From: Mesodorylaimus sp. YZB2_4
Lineage: Eukaryota; Nematoda; Enoplea; Dorylaimida; Dorylaimidae
Length of the DNA stretch: 64,000 nt
Reading direction: 5' to 3'
Assembly (NCBI GenBank): GCA_030248295.1
Contig: JASANH010001409.1
Coordinates: 431,883-495,882, forward strand
In this document: piece by piece, positions 33,001-42,440 of the stretch
Layout: each line of letters opens with the position of its first letter
Numbering within the stretch: position 1 is the stretch's first letter
Program-made: the position numbers and the translations under genes
Notes under the pieces: model-generated
Databases searched by the model: none
Seen by the model: the letters and a program-made list of their open reading frames with translations, nothing else
Told to the model about the DNA's origin: nothing

Positions 33001-34019
33001 TATGTTCCTTTAAACCCAGTACCCTAACCCGTTGCGTCACTACAGCTCATACCTGGGCGGACATACAGACAGCACAAGTAGCACTGGAGTTTTATGTATG
33101 GTCTCGCATATTCTGCTGAAGGTATGCGCCCAGTATTGGGATCTGGCCTGATAATGGCGCGCAGAGTGTCTCAACCCATCGAATCTATACGTACGCTCCG
33201 GCATTTGTAGGGTTATCACTAGGACCCAGCATATATTTGTTGGAAACAGGGTCTGCATGTCTGGCCACCTGCCAGCATCCATGTCCACTCACCGTACAGG
33301 TTGATATCGCTCTGACCGGGTCCGTTATCCCTGGTGAATAATCCCCACTGCTTGTAATTGAAATCGTGTTTCAGATGATCGTGCGTGGTCTCTCCGATGC
33401 CATAGACGTACTGTGTGGGCACTCGCGTCGACACTTGCAAGTACTGTTCGGCGAATGTGAGGCCAGGGATCGCACGCGTGTCGATCAAGGGCACACCGGT
33501 CGATCGACGATACACAGCGAATCCAAAAGGCGCGTCATCCACCTTCACCTCCAGGGCGGGGGTGCCGTCACTCGGGGCATTCGTGCTAGAGTATAGATTC
33601 TGTTTCCATTCGGGGTACTTGGCCCGTTTGGCCGTGTCCTGTTGATCAGTGATCGTTACGTGGACAATCTGATCGCTGAGCTGCTCGATTTTGACTGCCG
33701 CTCTTTGAAAATCGCCTCCGAACAGCGATGGGGTGGGCCTTCGTCGTAGTTTGGCCATGTAGATATCACTGGCGTCCAAACTACGAATACTGGCTCCACT
33801 ACTCGCATCGTAGCCAGCCATTTTCGCTTGGTCGTCCGAATCACTGAATTCGCACCAAGGAGCATTGTATATTGTTTTCGGGGCCCAAATGCACCCGCGA
33901 GCCTTACATCTTTGCTCGGTGGCATCCGCGTCAGGATGGCAATCGATCCATAAGGTTGAGCCGAGGCAGTCCAAAATCAATGCTGACAAAATGAGGAAAA
34001 ACAAAGTCGATGCAGCCAT
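30064..34019 (-). CDS. Secreted glycoside hydrolase family 31 alpha-glucosidase
   Basis: Four exons (minus): 34019-33293, 32812-32321, 32160-31727, 31128-30064; phases agree and give 905 aa. Residues 1-21 form a signal peptide. A trefoil (P-type) domain follows at about 24-62 with paired cysteines and a GCIWAP core, as in maltase-glucoamylase and lysosomal GAA. The GH31 N-terminal beta domain and (beta/alpha)8 barrel follow. The nucleophile lies in GLWIDMNEPSN (D482) and the acid/base in HWLGDN (D580). Their spacing, 98 residues, equals that known for human GAA. RHGHP-like substrate residues appear as SRNHND. The enzyme should release glucose from alpha-1,4 or 1,6 ends of maltose, starch or glycogen, either secreted in the gut or in lysosomes. 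There is no C-terminal membrane anchor. Intron 1 hosts a tRNA-like insertion. The exon-2 donor (GTGGGT at 32320) is weaker than the others but keeps phase. Confidence 0.9.
32922..32996 (+). repeat. tRNA-like sequence (SINE or tRNA pseudogene) in GH31 intron 1
   Basis: About 71 bases run from ACCCAG to a complementary CTGGGT, with a strong T-arm and box B (GGTTCGACTCC). The D- and anticodon arms do not fold normally, so it is probably a SINE head or pseudo-tRNA. It is opposite in strand to the host gene. Confidence 0.5.
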
Positions 34020-34269
34020 GTTCAGACTCTGAGGGAAACAAACTGACGATGCGTCTGGCCCGACCTCACTTGGGACTCAGGCGAGACTAGCCTCGAATGG
34101 GGGCTTGCTTGTTCTCGAGATATTTATGCGAGCAGTTGGCCCCGTTTGTTTGCCTATAGACCAAGTAGACTGATAAAAGGCCCAACTCGATCCATCTTTT
34201 GGCACAAACATGAGAAAAAGCATTTAAAATATCAACTCGCCTGTTGTAGTTGGAGAAACGCTAGCGTCA

Positions 34270-34750
34270 GAGCAGGCCTGCCAAAGGTCACAAGTAGCCG
34301 AGAATATGATCGAAAAAACTAAAAATACCACCCGTGCATGTATACAAAGAGATAAGATAAAAATGGTATTTCTAAATGCATCAGAAAGTTGTATCAAGAG
34401 CACGCGACTTGGATTATAAAAAGAGGATTGGGTGACGTTAGTGGCACGATATTCTTGGATGACAGGATCAGCCATTAGCGTTCGTTATTCACAAGAATGT
34501 GATGATGTAATCTGATTGAATTGATAAATGGTTTGCCTAAATCAGGTGATTCGCTTGCCTGCTCGAAATGTTTGTATGCTTTGCCAGTGCATTGTAGTGC
34601 ACACAGAAGCCATCGCGCGTCCCAGATGGCAGGGGCAGAAAAACTGCTTCGCGGGCTTATATAACGAGAAGCCAAGTGGGAGTAGCCAGTTTGGTAGATG
34701 GAAAAGGACGAAAAAGGATTGGCTACAGGGACATTACAAAGATGGGGCCA
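34270..34750 (+). repeat. Segmental duplication, copy A
   Basis: Aligns with about 38190-38830. Shared blocks in the same order include GAGATAAGATAAAAATGGTA, GGCACGATATTCTTG, GACTTGGATTATA and CCAGATGGCAG. Both copies lie upstream of a member of the K-tail gene family, so the duplicated unit probably contained flank plus gene. Confidence 0.7.
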
Positions 34751-34789
34751 GAAAATTGCTTGCATCGAGCGCAATTGGACGTGTAACCA

Positions 34790-35310
34790 AGCCTGGTGTA
34801 GCAAGTGTGTTTGGCCTGTGGAGAAGGTAGTGCATCTGGTTGCCTTAACTGGCCGCCTTATGCACGGAGCAGTATGCGGTTGCCTTGACTGGCCGCCGCA
34901 TACAGCGTATCAGCTGCCTTCGTTGGCCGCACGGAGCAGTATGCGGTTGCCTTGACTGGCGGTTGCCTTGACTGGCCGCCGCATACAGCGTATCAGTTGC
35001 CTTCGTTGGCCGTCGATACGCTCCTCCAGACGAGGCTGAACCCCGTCGGTTTGATGTCTCAGGCACCTACGACCAGGTGACCTGTCTGGAGGGTTTTCTG
35101 AGTCCATCCGCTTCTTGCGGTATCTTCTCCAATGTAGCTATTCCGCCTATTACACTGGGAGGCGCCGGAGAATCGGCGACAAAAACTCCGACTGGAGCAA
35201 GGCTAGTCTTGCGACTGTACCTGCGGCCTGCGGCTGAAACATCAACCAGCCAGGGGGATCGATTACTCTCTCCTGGCCTACCAGGCACGAGGGTCACAAC
35301 AGTGTAAAGT
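34790..35310 (+). repeat. Dispersed repeat with internal tandem units
   Basis: From GTTTGGCCTGTGGAGAAGG onward the sequence matches, with gaps, the stretch 48485-48690. Within 34870-35015 a unit of about 67-84 bp carrying GGTTGCCTTGACTGGC and TGCCTTCGTTGGCC is present twice, with an extra partial copy. The internal units are missing from the 48 kb copy. Class unknown. Confidence 0.55.
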
Positions 35311-35407
35311 TCCACTAGGCACTGCATGCTGCATGTCATTTTTGCTCTCGCTGTGGGACGGCTGAAAGGCTATTGCGAGATCGCCAATCGGGAGAGCGAG
35401 CGAGGCG

Positions 35408-35908
35408 ATGACTTGTCGGAGCAGAAATATTGGGGTGGCGTCAGTCCTGTGGTTGGTTGCAACAAGTTTCAGCTTGTTCACTTGCAATGCGAGCCCAGTT
35501 TGGTTAGACGGCGGCGGTCTCGAATTAGTGACGCGTGATCAAAGAGTGGATGATCGCAGTGCAACACAGACCATGCAGCAAGAATTCGATAGTACAGTGG
35601 CGCGGAATGATTCGGTGGATGGGTTTCCAGCGAAAGAGGTAGGAAGAAAAAACACTGACGCTCCAGAAATCTTGCCAACTTGGGCAATCGTCGTGATCTC
35701 AATTGCTGGCAGTATCGTTGTGCTGGCGATTCTTATTTGGTGCCTTCGTGTGTTTTTTCGTGAAAGGCGCGCTCGGAAAGCTTATCGCGACTTGAACAAA
35801 TCCAGACGGGCGGGACGCAAAGAAAAGAAAAAATCGAAGTCAAAGTTTAATAAGAGCAAGGTCAAAGCAACAGCAAAGGCGAAAAGCAAAGAAAAGCGAA
35901 AGAAATGA
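35408..35908 (+). CDS. Small type I membrane protein with Lys-rich tail, copy 1
   Basis: I do not recognise the family. The 166-aa frame has an N-terminal hydrophobic signal at about residues 8-28 ending before ASPVW, and a short polar ectodomain of about 60 residues. One transmembrane helix lies at about 92-115 (TWAIVVISIAGSIVVLAILI), then a basic cytosolic tail of about 50 residues ends in KSKEKRKK. The paralog at 37424-38020 keeps the same order: signal, SPVW, LPTW before the TM, GSxV in the TM, and a K-rich end. It is a single-exon gene with its ATG at 35408; an in-frame upstream exon cannot be excluded. A membrane-anchored protein with a polybasic tail could bind acidic lipids or nucleic acid, but that is speculation. 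Confidence 0.65.
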   Translation: MTCRSRNIGVASVLWLVATSFSLFTCNASPVWLDGGGLELVTRDQRVDDRSATQTMQQEFDSTVARNDSVDGFPAKEVGRKNTDAPEILPTWAIVVISIAGSIVVLAILIWCLRVFFRERRARKAYRDLNKSRRAGRKEKKKSKSKFNKSKVKATAKAKSKEKRKK

Positions 35909-37423
35909 GAACATGTGACACGAGCTATGGCATTTGTCTGGCCACTGTGTTGGCGATGCCGTTATTTGTATGTCAGAGTATTTGGATTTGTAGCTGCCTT
36001 GCGAGCGCGATGTGATGCCGTATACACACCTTGTGACGGGAGTAAAGCTTGGATGGTATTTTTCCCAGGAGCCAAATTGGGTGCTCTCAGAAATCAGTGA
36101 CCTCTTATCTACTTGTACCCGCATGAACTAGCGTTCAAACGAGCAATACAGAGGTGCTTAGGTCGAATAGAATCAGGTGCTGGGCTCGAACCCAGTGACA
36201 GGATTAGACGGATAGACAGATTACGTAGTCATATCGGGGAGCCACGCATACATGTGGCAGTGGCCAATGTGCGTCATTTTCTCAAAGGTCTATGAGTACA
36301 AGGTGCAAAGCCACGCCAGGTTAAGGGGTGCTCTGGGCAAGAAGTCACCAAAGGTCACTTCTGTGGGCACATCCTGTTCCTTGATGGACCACATGTTCCG
36401 CATCCTGCACGCGCGATCAGAAAGTGACTGATCACTGCAACATCGAGGTTTGATTACATGGACTCTAGCAAGTGGTCGCCTTGGTTTTTTGGCAGTGCGC
36501 TACTTCATCGCACGGAATAACCACGATGCGTGGGCACTGGCACTTGACTTATTCATGGAAATAGCTCAAAGGTCTGACAATAACACTTGACACCTACAGT
36601 TCTTGCTGGTGGAGCGCGTGGCCTTGATGTGGGCCCGCGTAATCGTGTCATGCGAGGCGGAGAAGTGAGCCGTGGTTCCAGCAGCTCACAGCAGCCTTAA
36701 AATAGTGCTTTTTATTGTTTTCTGAGGTGGTTTCATTTCACAGGCGACAACGAAACCATCATGACACCATTTCTGCCTCAATCTACTGTATGCCATATTC
36801 GCTCCGAGAAAAACGGAGAGATAAAAGTGAAGGATTAGGTGATGAGTTGTGCAGCCGTGAGTCGAATCCTGCGTCTAACTACGCTCAAAGTGTGAAAAGC
36901 AGACATACATCACTTTTTCACAGGTCATACCTACGCGCATTATCTGACCTGTCAAGTTTCAACTGGATAGTTTCGAAAATACGAGACCAGGCAGTGAGTG
37001 AATCATCGTCAGTCCCGGTAAACGATGACAGGCGAAGATAAAACCTTCGCTCCTGATCTGCTCACAGGCGTACTCGCAGATTTTTTTGGCCAACGGAGCT
37101 CCGACGAAGCTCATCGCAGGCGAAGAATGACAATTGTGCAACTTCTGCACCGCGAAAAGACCAATTAAATTTTTCTATCTAGTCCGCGACTGGGACATCA
37201 CAGATCTAGCGAAAGACGAATTAGCCGCTAGTCAGGGCCTTTACATCACTGTGTGTGACTTATGGACTGAAATACAGAGGAAACTGCGCGCAGGACTGGG
37301 AGGGTAGTGCAAAGCTACAAGAAGTTGGCTTCAATATGCTTCTCCTCGACTCCAGCTTCATTTTCACCACGCTGCTGCGGCGAGGCGGCGTTGCAAGTGA
37401 TTTCGGCTTCTTGGATCGAAAAT
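35909..37423. other. Intergenic region between K-tail genes 1 and 2
   Basis: Contains a box-B-like tRNA fragment on the minus strand (about 36165-36235) and, near 37165-37240, a partial match to dispersed repeat family D on the minus strand. No other gene is supported. Confidence 0.45.
36165..36235 (-). repeat. tRNA-like box-B fragment
   Basis: Read on the minus strand there is a perfect T-arm (CTGGGTTCGAGCCCAG), which is a stem plus box B. The rest of a tRNA is not visible, so this is probably a SINE piece. Confidence 0.4.
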
Positions 37424-38020
37424 ATGGAAGCATTGGTAGTCCCGTGGTTGGTGGCATCAGGTCTCTGTATGTTCCCTTGCGACTCGAGTCCAGTTTGGAA
37501 AGTCGACGGCAGTCTCGATTTCGTGACGCGATATCGCAATGCAGCACCGGCCGTTAGAGAGCAAGATCTTATTGGAATGGTGGCGTGGAACAAGTCGATG
37601 AATCCAAATCGTGGCGCCCGAATCAGAAATAGAAGACGGCCCCCGACGAAACCGCCTAGACCGACCACCCTCCCAACTTGGAAAATCGCCTTGATCGCCA
37701 GCGGTTCAGTTGTCGGTGGTATCTGGGTGCTACTGCTATTCTATTTTATAATTCGTCAGTTGGTTCGACAAATAATAGCTCGAAAAGCCAAGAGCAAATC
37801 AAAAGGCAAAAGCAAAGGCAAGGCAAATAAATCGAAAGTCAAGTCGACGTCGAAGGAACCAGACAAAGTTAAGAAATCCAAGACCAAGGCAAAAGAGAAA
37901 ACCAAAGTCAAGGCAGAAGAGAAAACCAAAGTCAAGGCAAAAGAGAAAACCAAAGTCAAGGCAAAAGAGAAAACCAAAGTCAAGGCAAAAGAGAAAACTA
38001 AAGAAAAGCGAAAGAAATGA
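37424..38020 (+). CDS. Small type I membrane protein with KVKAKEKT repeats, copy 2
   Basis: Unrecognised family. The start is the ATG at 37424 (A at -3), giving 198 aa; the frame is open further upstream but has no other ATG. A signal peptide lies at about residues 1-20 (VVPWLVASGLCMFPC), followed by SPVWKVDG and an Arg/Pro-rich ectodomain. One TM helix lies at about 86-109 after LPTWK. The cytosolic tail of about 85 residues is roughly half lysine and includes four near-perfect KVKAKEKT octapeptides encoded by a 24-bp tandem repeat (37884-38003). The C-terminus KEKRKK is identical to copy 1. The gene lies 1.5 kb from copy 1 on the same strand. The difference in tail length between copies (about 35 residues) comes from the tandem repeat. 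Confidence 0.68.
   Translation: MEALVVPWLVASGLCMFPCDSSPVWKVDGSLDFVTRYRNAAPAVREQDLIGMVAWNKSMNPNRGARIRNRRRPPTKPPRPTTLPTWKIALIASGSVVGGIWVLLLFYFIIRQLVRQIIARKAKSKSKGKSKGKANKSKVKSTSKEPDKVKKSKTKAKEKTKVKAEEKTKVKAKEKTKVKAKEKTKVKAKEKTKEKRKK
37884..38003 (+). repeat. In-frame 24-bp minisatellite (KVKAKEKT)
   Basis: About four to five head-to-tail units of a 24-bp sequence built on AAAGTCAAGGCAAAAGAG, nearly identical to each other and in frame with the host gene. One unit has GCAGAAGAG (KAEEKT). The near identity points to recent expansion. Confidence 0.85.
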
Positions 38021-38189
38021 AACAAATTGGCGTGAGCTAGAAATATGTTTTAGTCGATACCATGTTTCTAGTGCCATATTTGCGTGCCAAATGATGTACG
38101 TGCTTTTTTCTCTGCACTGCCATAATCCATTTATGACGCTATTTGTATGTCGCGGAAACAAATGGCTGGGGCTCGGCGTAACCATCAAC

Positions 38190-38830
38190 TGCAGGCTTGC
38201 CAGGTCACAGTAGCCGAGCAAATGACGATGGTAAAAATACCACTCGAGTGTGTCTATGAATAATTTAGGAGATAAGATAAAAATGGTACCTACATTATTT
38301 CTAGATAGCATCAGAAAGCATCGAGCATTTGAAGAGCATCAAGCGCGCGAGACTTGGATTATAGGAGGATTGGGTGAGTCTAATGGCACGATATTCTTGA
38401 ATGAAAGGATCAGCACTGGGCGTTCGTTGTTTGCAAGAATGTGATGGCGATCTGATCTGACTGATAGGTAGGTTTTACATCTGCAGGTGACCTGCCTTTG
38501 ACCTAATTACCTAGTCGGTCCGAACCAAGACCAACATTTGGAGCCAAGCCGACCAACCTGCTCGCATTTCGGTCTTAGGTAGGTAGAATAAGCACCGGGT
38601 CAGATTCGGGTCCTTGTTCAGCTGGAAAAGCCGCTAGAGTCAACCCCTGACCTGTCTAGTGCTCGAAGTTATTTGTCTGCTCTGCACGTGCATCGCAGTG
38701 CGGGTCGAAGACAAATGACAAGTGCGGGTCGAAGGCATGTCCCCAGATGGCAGAAAAGCTGCTTCGTGCTTTGTGGAAAGGCCGAGTGATAGGGCAGCCA
38801 GTTTAGGGAGATTGAAATACATGAGAAAGG
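38190..38830 (+). repeat. Segmental duplication, copy B
   Basis: Counterpart of 34270-34750, lying directly upstream of the dead third K-tail gene. It is somewhat longer because of an extra stretch around 38480-38650 (AGGTAGGTAG-type simple sequence and spacer). Confidence 0.65.
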
Positions 38831-38961
38831 TTAGGTCACCAGGGCAAAAATGAGATCTAAAAATCGCTGCAATAAGCAATACACCCTAGAATATGGAATG
38901 ATGGGAATGGTGGGTATGCAAAGTTTCCAGTGGCACTTCAATCTTCTATAAAGGTCTCTCG

Positions 38962-39325
38962 ATGGCAGCGGACTGCAAGGCGATTGCAAAATTCGCCGTC
39001 AGTTCTGTTTGACCTCATCCGATTTCTGCATGTTCGAATCCAGTGTGGATAGTCGACATGGGCCTCCATTTCTTGACTACACGCATGACCACAATGTAAA
39101 ACTGGCCAGCAAGGCTGTAGCGTGGAATAAGTCAAAAAATCAAAAGGCGGCGCCATCAGAGATAGAGTAGAAGACTGCCACCAATGAAGCTACCTCAGTA
39201 GGATCAGTAGCTCCAAAACTTGGCAAATTGTCTCTGATCGTCTGGGTTTTAGTTGTCGGTAGTATCGTGGCGCTGATATTTACCTTTTTTGGTCGTCATT
39301 GGATTTGACGAAGACGAGCTCGAGG
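38962..39325 (+). pseudogene. Broken third copy of the K-tail membrane protein gene
   Basis: Aligns at the DNA level with the genes at 35408 and 37424. The segment around 39030-39080 matches the SPVWxVDG...DFVTR region (CGAATCCAGTGTGGATAGTCG), and 39210-39290 matches the TM segment (CAAAACTTGGCAAATTG, GTTGTCGGTAGTATCGTGG). The frame from ATG 38962 stops after 16 codons, further stops follow, and the lysine-rich end is missing. Confidence 0.65.
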
Positions 39326-40409
39326 AGGTAACGTGTCAAAAGGTCGAGACATGTGTCAAAATGTATTGTGGTATGTAAGGAGAAAAGAGGACTTACTGTA
39401 GGAAGTGCCGTCCCAACGAAGTACGACTGATGAGTCCGTATCACTGGAAGGAGTGACCCGGGGGAGCTTTTGCACCACACCAAAACCCCAGGGCATCCAA
39501 TTAAGTCTTTCGACCTAGTCCATGACTGAAACATCACCCTGGCGAGTCACGGTCCCAGCTGCTGGGTCCGCAAGGTGTGCTAGCCGAGCCTCTAAAGATC
39601 AGAGCAACTGACGAATTTTAATTTCAGGGAGCAATCCAGCCCACCTGAGGATCGGCATGAAGCTTGCATATGTGATGCTGAATCATGCAGTCTGAAGTTC
39701 AAATTGGAGCCAACAGAGCAGGCTCACTCAAGTATGACGCCTTTGATTATTGGATATTAGACACCAGATGACTGCTATAGTTTTCTTGTTTTCTGGGATC
39801 CGTATTATTTACTAAGGATCCATCAAGGCCTGAGCCAAGAGGAAATTTCCTTGATCTATCTGGATTTATTGATACGACCTCTTTATTGTTTCTGGTTCTT
39901 GCTGGTCTAGTTTTTCGACTATACCCCCCCCCCCCCCGTGATTTAGAAAGAGTATCTTCTGATGTTTTGACAGTTGCCATTATCATTCACCGTGTTGCGT
40001 GCACGCTCATCGTCAGTACAGATTATTTGGCCCGTTTTCCTCGTCGAGCGATAGTCTTAATATTCTCCCTCGGTCGCTTGGTAAGCCGTTCTAAATGTGG
40101 TGTAGTTTGAGTCTCCGCATCAGACGTCATTTGGTTCGGTTGCTGCATCTCACATATACCGATATCCATGTAGTATGCGTACGTCATCATGTAATGCGAG
40201 AATAATTTTTTGCTTTGCAAGATTTGCTTTTGACAAGCAAATTACTGCGTTAATTTGTGCGCACCATATTGGCATAAAATTATGTGGTAAAGTAAACAAA
40301 AAATAAAAATGTGTTCTCATTGACAATAATTCTGTCAATTTCAGGCATTATTAAAGTCTGAATCCGCAGTTGTCTGAGTGATAGAATCGTCGACACGGTT
40401 GGGACATTA
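39326..40409. other. Intergenic region with repeat and poly-C tract
   Basis: Carries dispersed repeat family D copy 2 and a 14-base C run near 39925-39938. No other feature is supported. Confidence 0.5.
39425..39595 (-). repeat. Dispersed repeat family D, copy 2
   Basis: The reverse complement matches 6190-6345 across its length, including CAGCAGCTGGGA, CAGGGTGATG and CATGGACTAGGTCG. About three quarters of positions agree by eye. Confidence 0.55.
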
Positions 40410-40994
40410 ATGGAGCGAATCCGCGACGGGACTGCAATCAACCATCACCAACGGGTGATCGACGCCGATCATGAGAGTCAATTATCCGAAAATATCGAGG
40501 AAACGTCGATGGATGCTGGTTGGGAGAGTTCGGGTGATGACACAGAAACAGACCAGGATCAAGACGACCATGGCCGATGGACATTCGAGAAGAAGAAGGC
40601 CATGGTCGAGTATCACAAAGCGGGCCAAGGACGCGATGGAGTGACAGCGAAACTTGGACGACCACGAAAAGGCTGTCGTCGGAGGACGGTGGATGCGGTG
40701 GCCAGGCGTTATGGAGTATCGACGAGCCAATTCGTCCGATTCAAGAAACAAGTCGAGAATGGCGGGACAAAGCGCGATAAGTGGCGCCGAGTCGATGCAG
40801 CCGTCATGGAAAAATACGAAAAAGCCAAACGCGACATGCTCCCCGCCCACGACAGTGACATTCGTCGATGGGCATTGGACGCGGTGTCGACCATTGGCTT
40901 ATCGGGGCCGATCGTGATCAGCCAGAAATGGATCTTCCAGTGGCGAAAAAGGCATAACATCGCCTCGAAGATATCGTTATGCCGATTGGAATAA
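40410..40994 (+). CDS. CENP-B/Tc5-type HTH DNA-binding protein, transposase-derived
   Basis: A 194-aa frame from an ATG at 40410. Residues 1-50 are acidic. A first helix-turn-helix (psq-like) covers about 85-110 (TVDAVARRYGVSTSQFVRFKKQ). A second, CENP-B-type module covers about 135-188, with HDSDIRRWAL, IVISQKWIFQWRKRHNIAS. This pair normally forms the N-terminal DNA-binding half of pogo/Tc5-type transposases and CENP-B. The DDE nuclease half is absent: a stop follows at 40992 and no further frame is recognisable downstream. It is therefore either a truncated transposon remnant or a freestanding DNA-binding protein. The uninterrupted frame favours recent or selected sequence. A 13-base motif GAAGATATCGTTA occurs at about 40968 and again at about 41238. 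Confidence 0.65.
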   Translation: MERIRDGTAINHHQRVIDADHESQLSENIEETSMDAGWESSGDDTETDQDQDDHGRWTFEKKKAMVEYHKAGQGRDGVTAKLGRPRKGCRRRTVDAVARRYGVSTSQFVRFKKQVENGGTKRDKWRRVDAAVMEKYEKAKRDMLPAHDSDIRRWALDAVSTIGLSGPIVISQKWIFQWRKRHNIASKISLCRLE

Positions 40995-41588
40995 TTTATC
41001 TCTGGTAGTCATGCAGAGTAGTGGTTATAAAAACATGAAGTTTGGTTATCCAATTCTATTGTTGGGTCTGCACAGATCGATAGTTAGCTAACCGCTCACG
41101 GCAAAGAAAAAAACTTCATTCATTCAAACGCAGACATGGTGGATTTGCAGGCGAGATACACGCACCGAGGTTCATAGCCACCCCACCCCACCCCACACCA
41201 CACCAAGGTTCCAAATGCTGCTCATAGCGTCCAGCCTGAAGATATCGTTAGTAAGCTTACGTTAGAATCAGTACTCATAGTGCATTATAAGTGCTAACAG
41301 CCAGTTTTCTGTTCCAAACAAATCTTTTAGTCAGTGCCTTCATGATATCCTCATGCATCTGATCAGTGTTGTGACGTGGGGGTATTCTTCGCTCACGTGA
41401 CGGCGGGTTTGGGCTGACCTTACAAGCGAGTGGCCCAAGATCTTCTGAAGCCCTGAGCCCGCTAGCAGGACGTATCACTCAGGGCAGAGTTTCGATCACG
41501 GACACTCCGATTCTTAAAAAATCCCCTCAGATGCTTATGGCCCCTGTGCAATGATGCTCTGTGCAATGATAACGTGAAATGATCTGCA
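40995..41588. other. Intergenic spacer
   Basis: Contains a CCCCA/CCACA microsatellite near 41179-41205 and a second GAAGATATCGTTA near 41238. No gene is supported. Confidence 0.5.
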
Positions 41589-42440
41589 ATGATGTGGTCT
41601 GAATGCCATGCGAAATGTTTCGACTACTTTTTTGACCGAGCTAGGCATGCAAAGTTATGTCACGTAGGAGAAATTAAGACACCTCGTCTGTACCAGGATA
41701 TAAGAAGGGCAGAGCTTACAATGAATTTCAAGATGCTTGACCAGCGCAGCGTCGGACTGGACACGAAAAGATACCCGATGTCAAAACGAAAGTGCTCTGT
41801 AAACACCTGATGGAGAAGAAGACAGGGAGGGCCACAGCTGCCATGCAAAGTTACTGGTGTGAAAAGTTGACTACAGCTAATCTGGACTTCAGGGCCTACT
41901 GGAGACTAAACACGAGCAAACATGTGGACGGTCTGACCAGGTCAACACTAGTCTCCTGTACAAGGCACTGTACACTAGGAGTACGATCGCCATTGTCGCA
42001 GATGTAGATCGAGTCGTGCAAGTACTGTGGACAGTAGCGGGGTAGAGTATCCGGGAGGACGGATACCACGTTTTCAAGAGTGCCAAAGAGTGCTTGGGTT
42101 CTGGAAGAAAGTGGAAAGCCTTCTCCAAAGAATGCATCCTTCCGTCAAGATCGGTGATGAGAACAAGATCTTCGGTCTGGCTGGCATAAAAAGCAAAGCC
42201 ATGCTCGTGACTGCGAACGTAGTTTTGCAGTCAGCCCAGAGATGTGTTTGGTTCGCCAGAATGGATTTTGAGGAAAAAGGAGAACTGGTAGATTTATGGG
42301 AATCACGGAGGAGGAGACTCTGGGTCTCGACAAACAGGGCTCAATTCATTTTGGACAGGCATCGGTTTGAGGATACTTTCCTGAAGTCCATCTTCATGCA
42401 AGAATTGAAAAACATGAAACAAAAAACAGGAAAAAAATGA
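41589..42440 (+). mobile_element. Decayed L1/Tx1-like LINE 3' end, copy B
   Basis: The C-terminal part of a LINE ORF2. 41589-41800 encodes a fragment in one frame. A CKYCGQ zinc-knuckle-like piece lies near 42015-42035. 42027-42440 encodes FWKKVESLLQRMHPSVKIGDE followed by NVVLQSAQRCVWFARMDFEE and a lysine-rich end at 42440. It is collinear with 14540-14820 (copy A) and, reversed, with 63030-63415 (copy C). Stops and frameshifts separate the pieces. The RT core is absent. It lies directly upstream of the R1 unit, in the same orientation. Confidence 0.72.

Larger units (their letters stand above)
34020..35407. other. Intergenic region upstream of K-tail gene 1
   Basis: Holds copy A of a local duplication (about 34270-34750) and a separate repeat (about 34790-35310) that contains tandem units. 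The GH31 promoter is presumably just right of 34019, but no motif stands out. Confidence 0.5.

Noticed and set aside
37884-38003. CRISPR-like array
   Set aside because: The units are contiguous, in-frame 24-bp coding repeats without spacers, in a eukaryotic gene.
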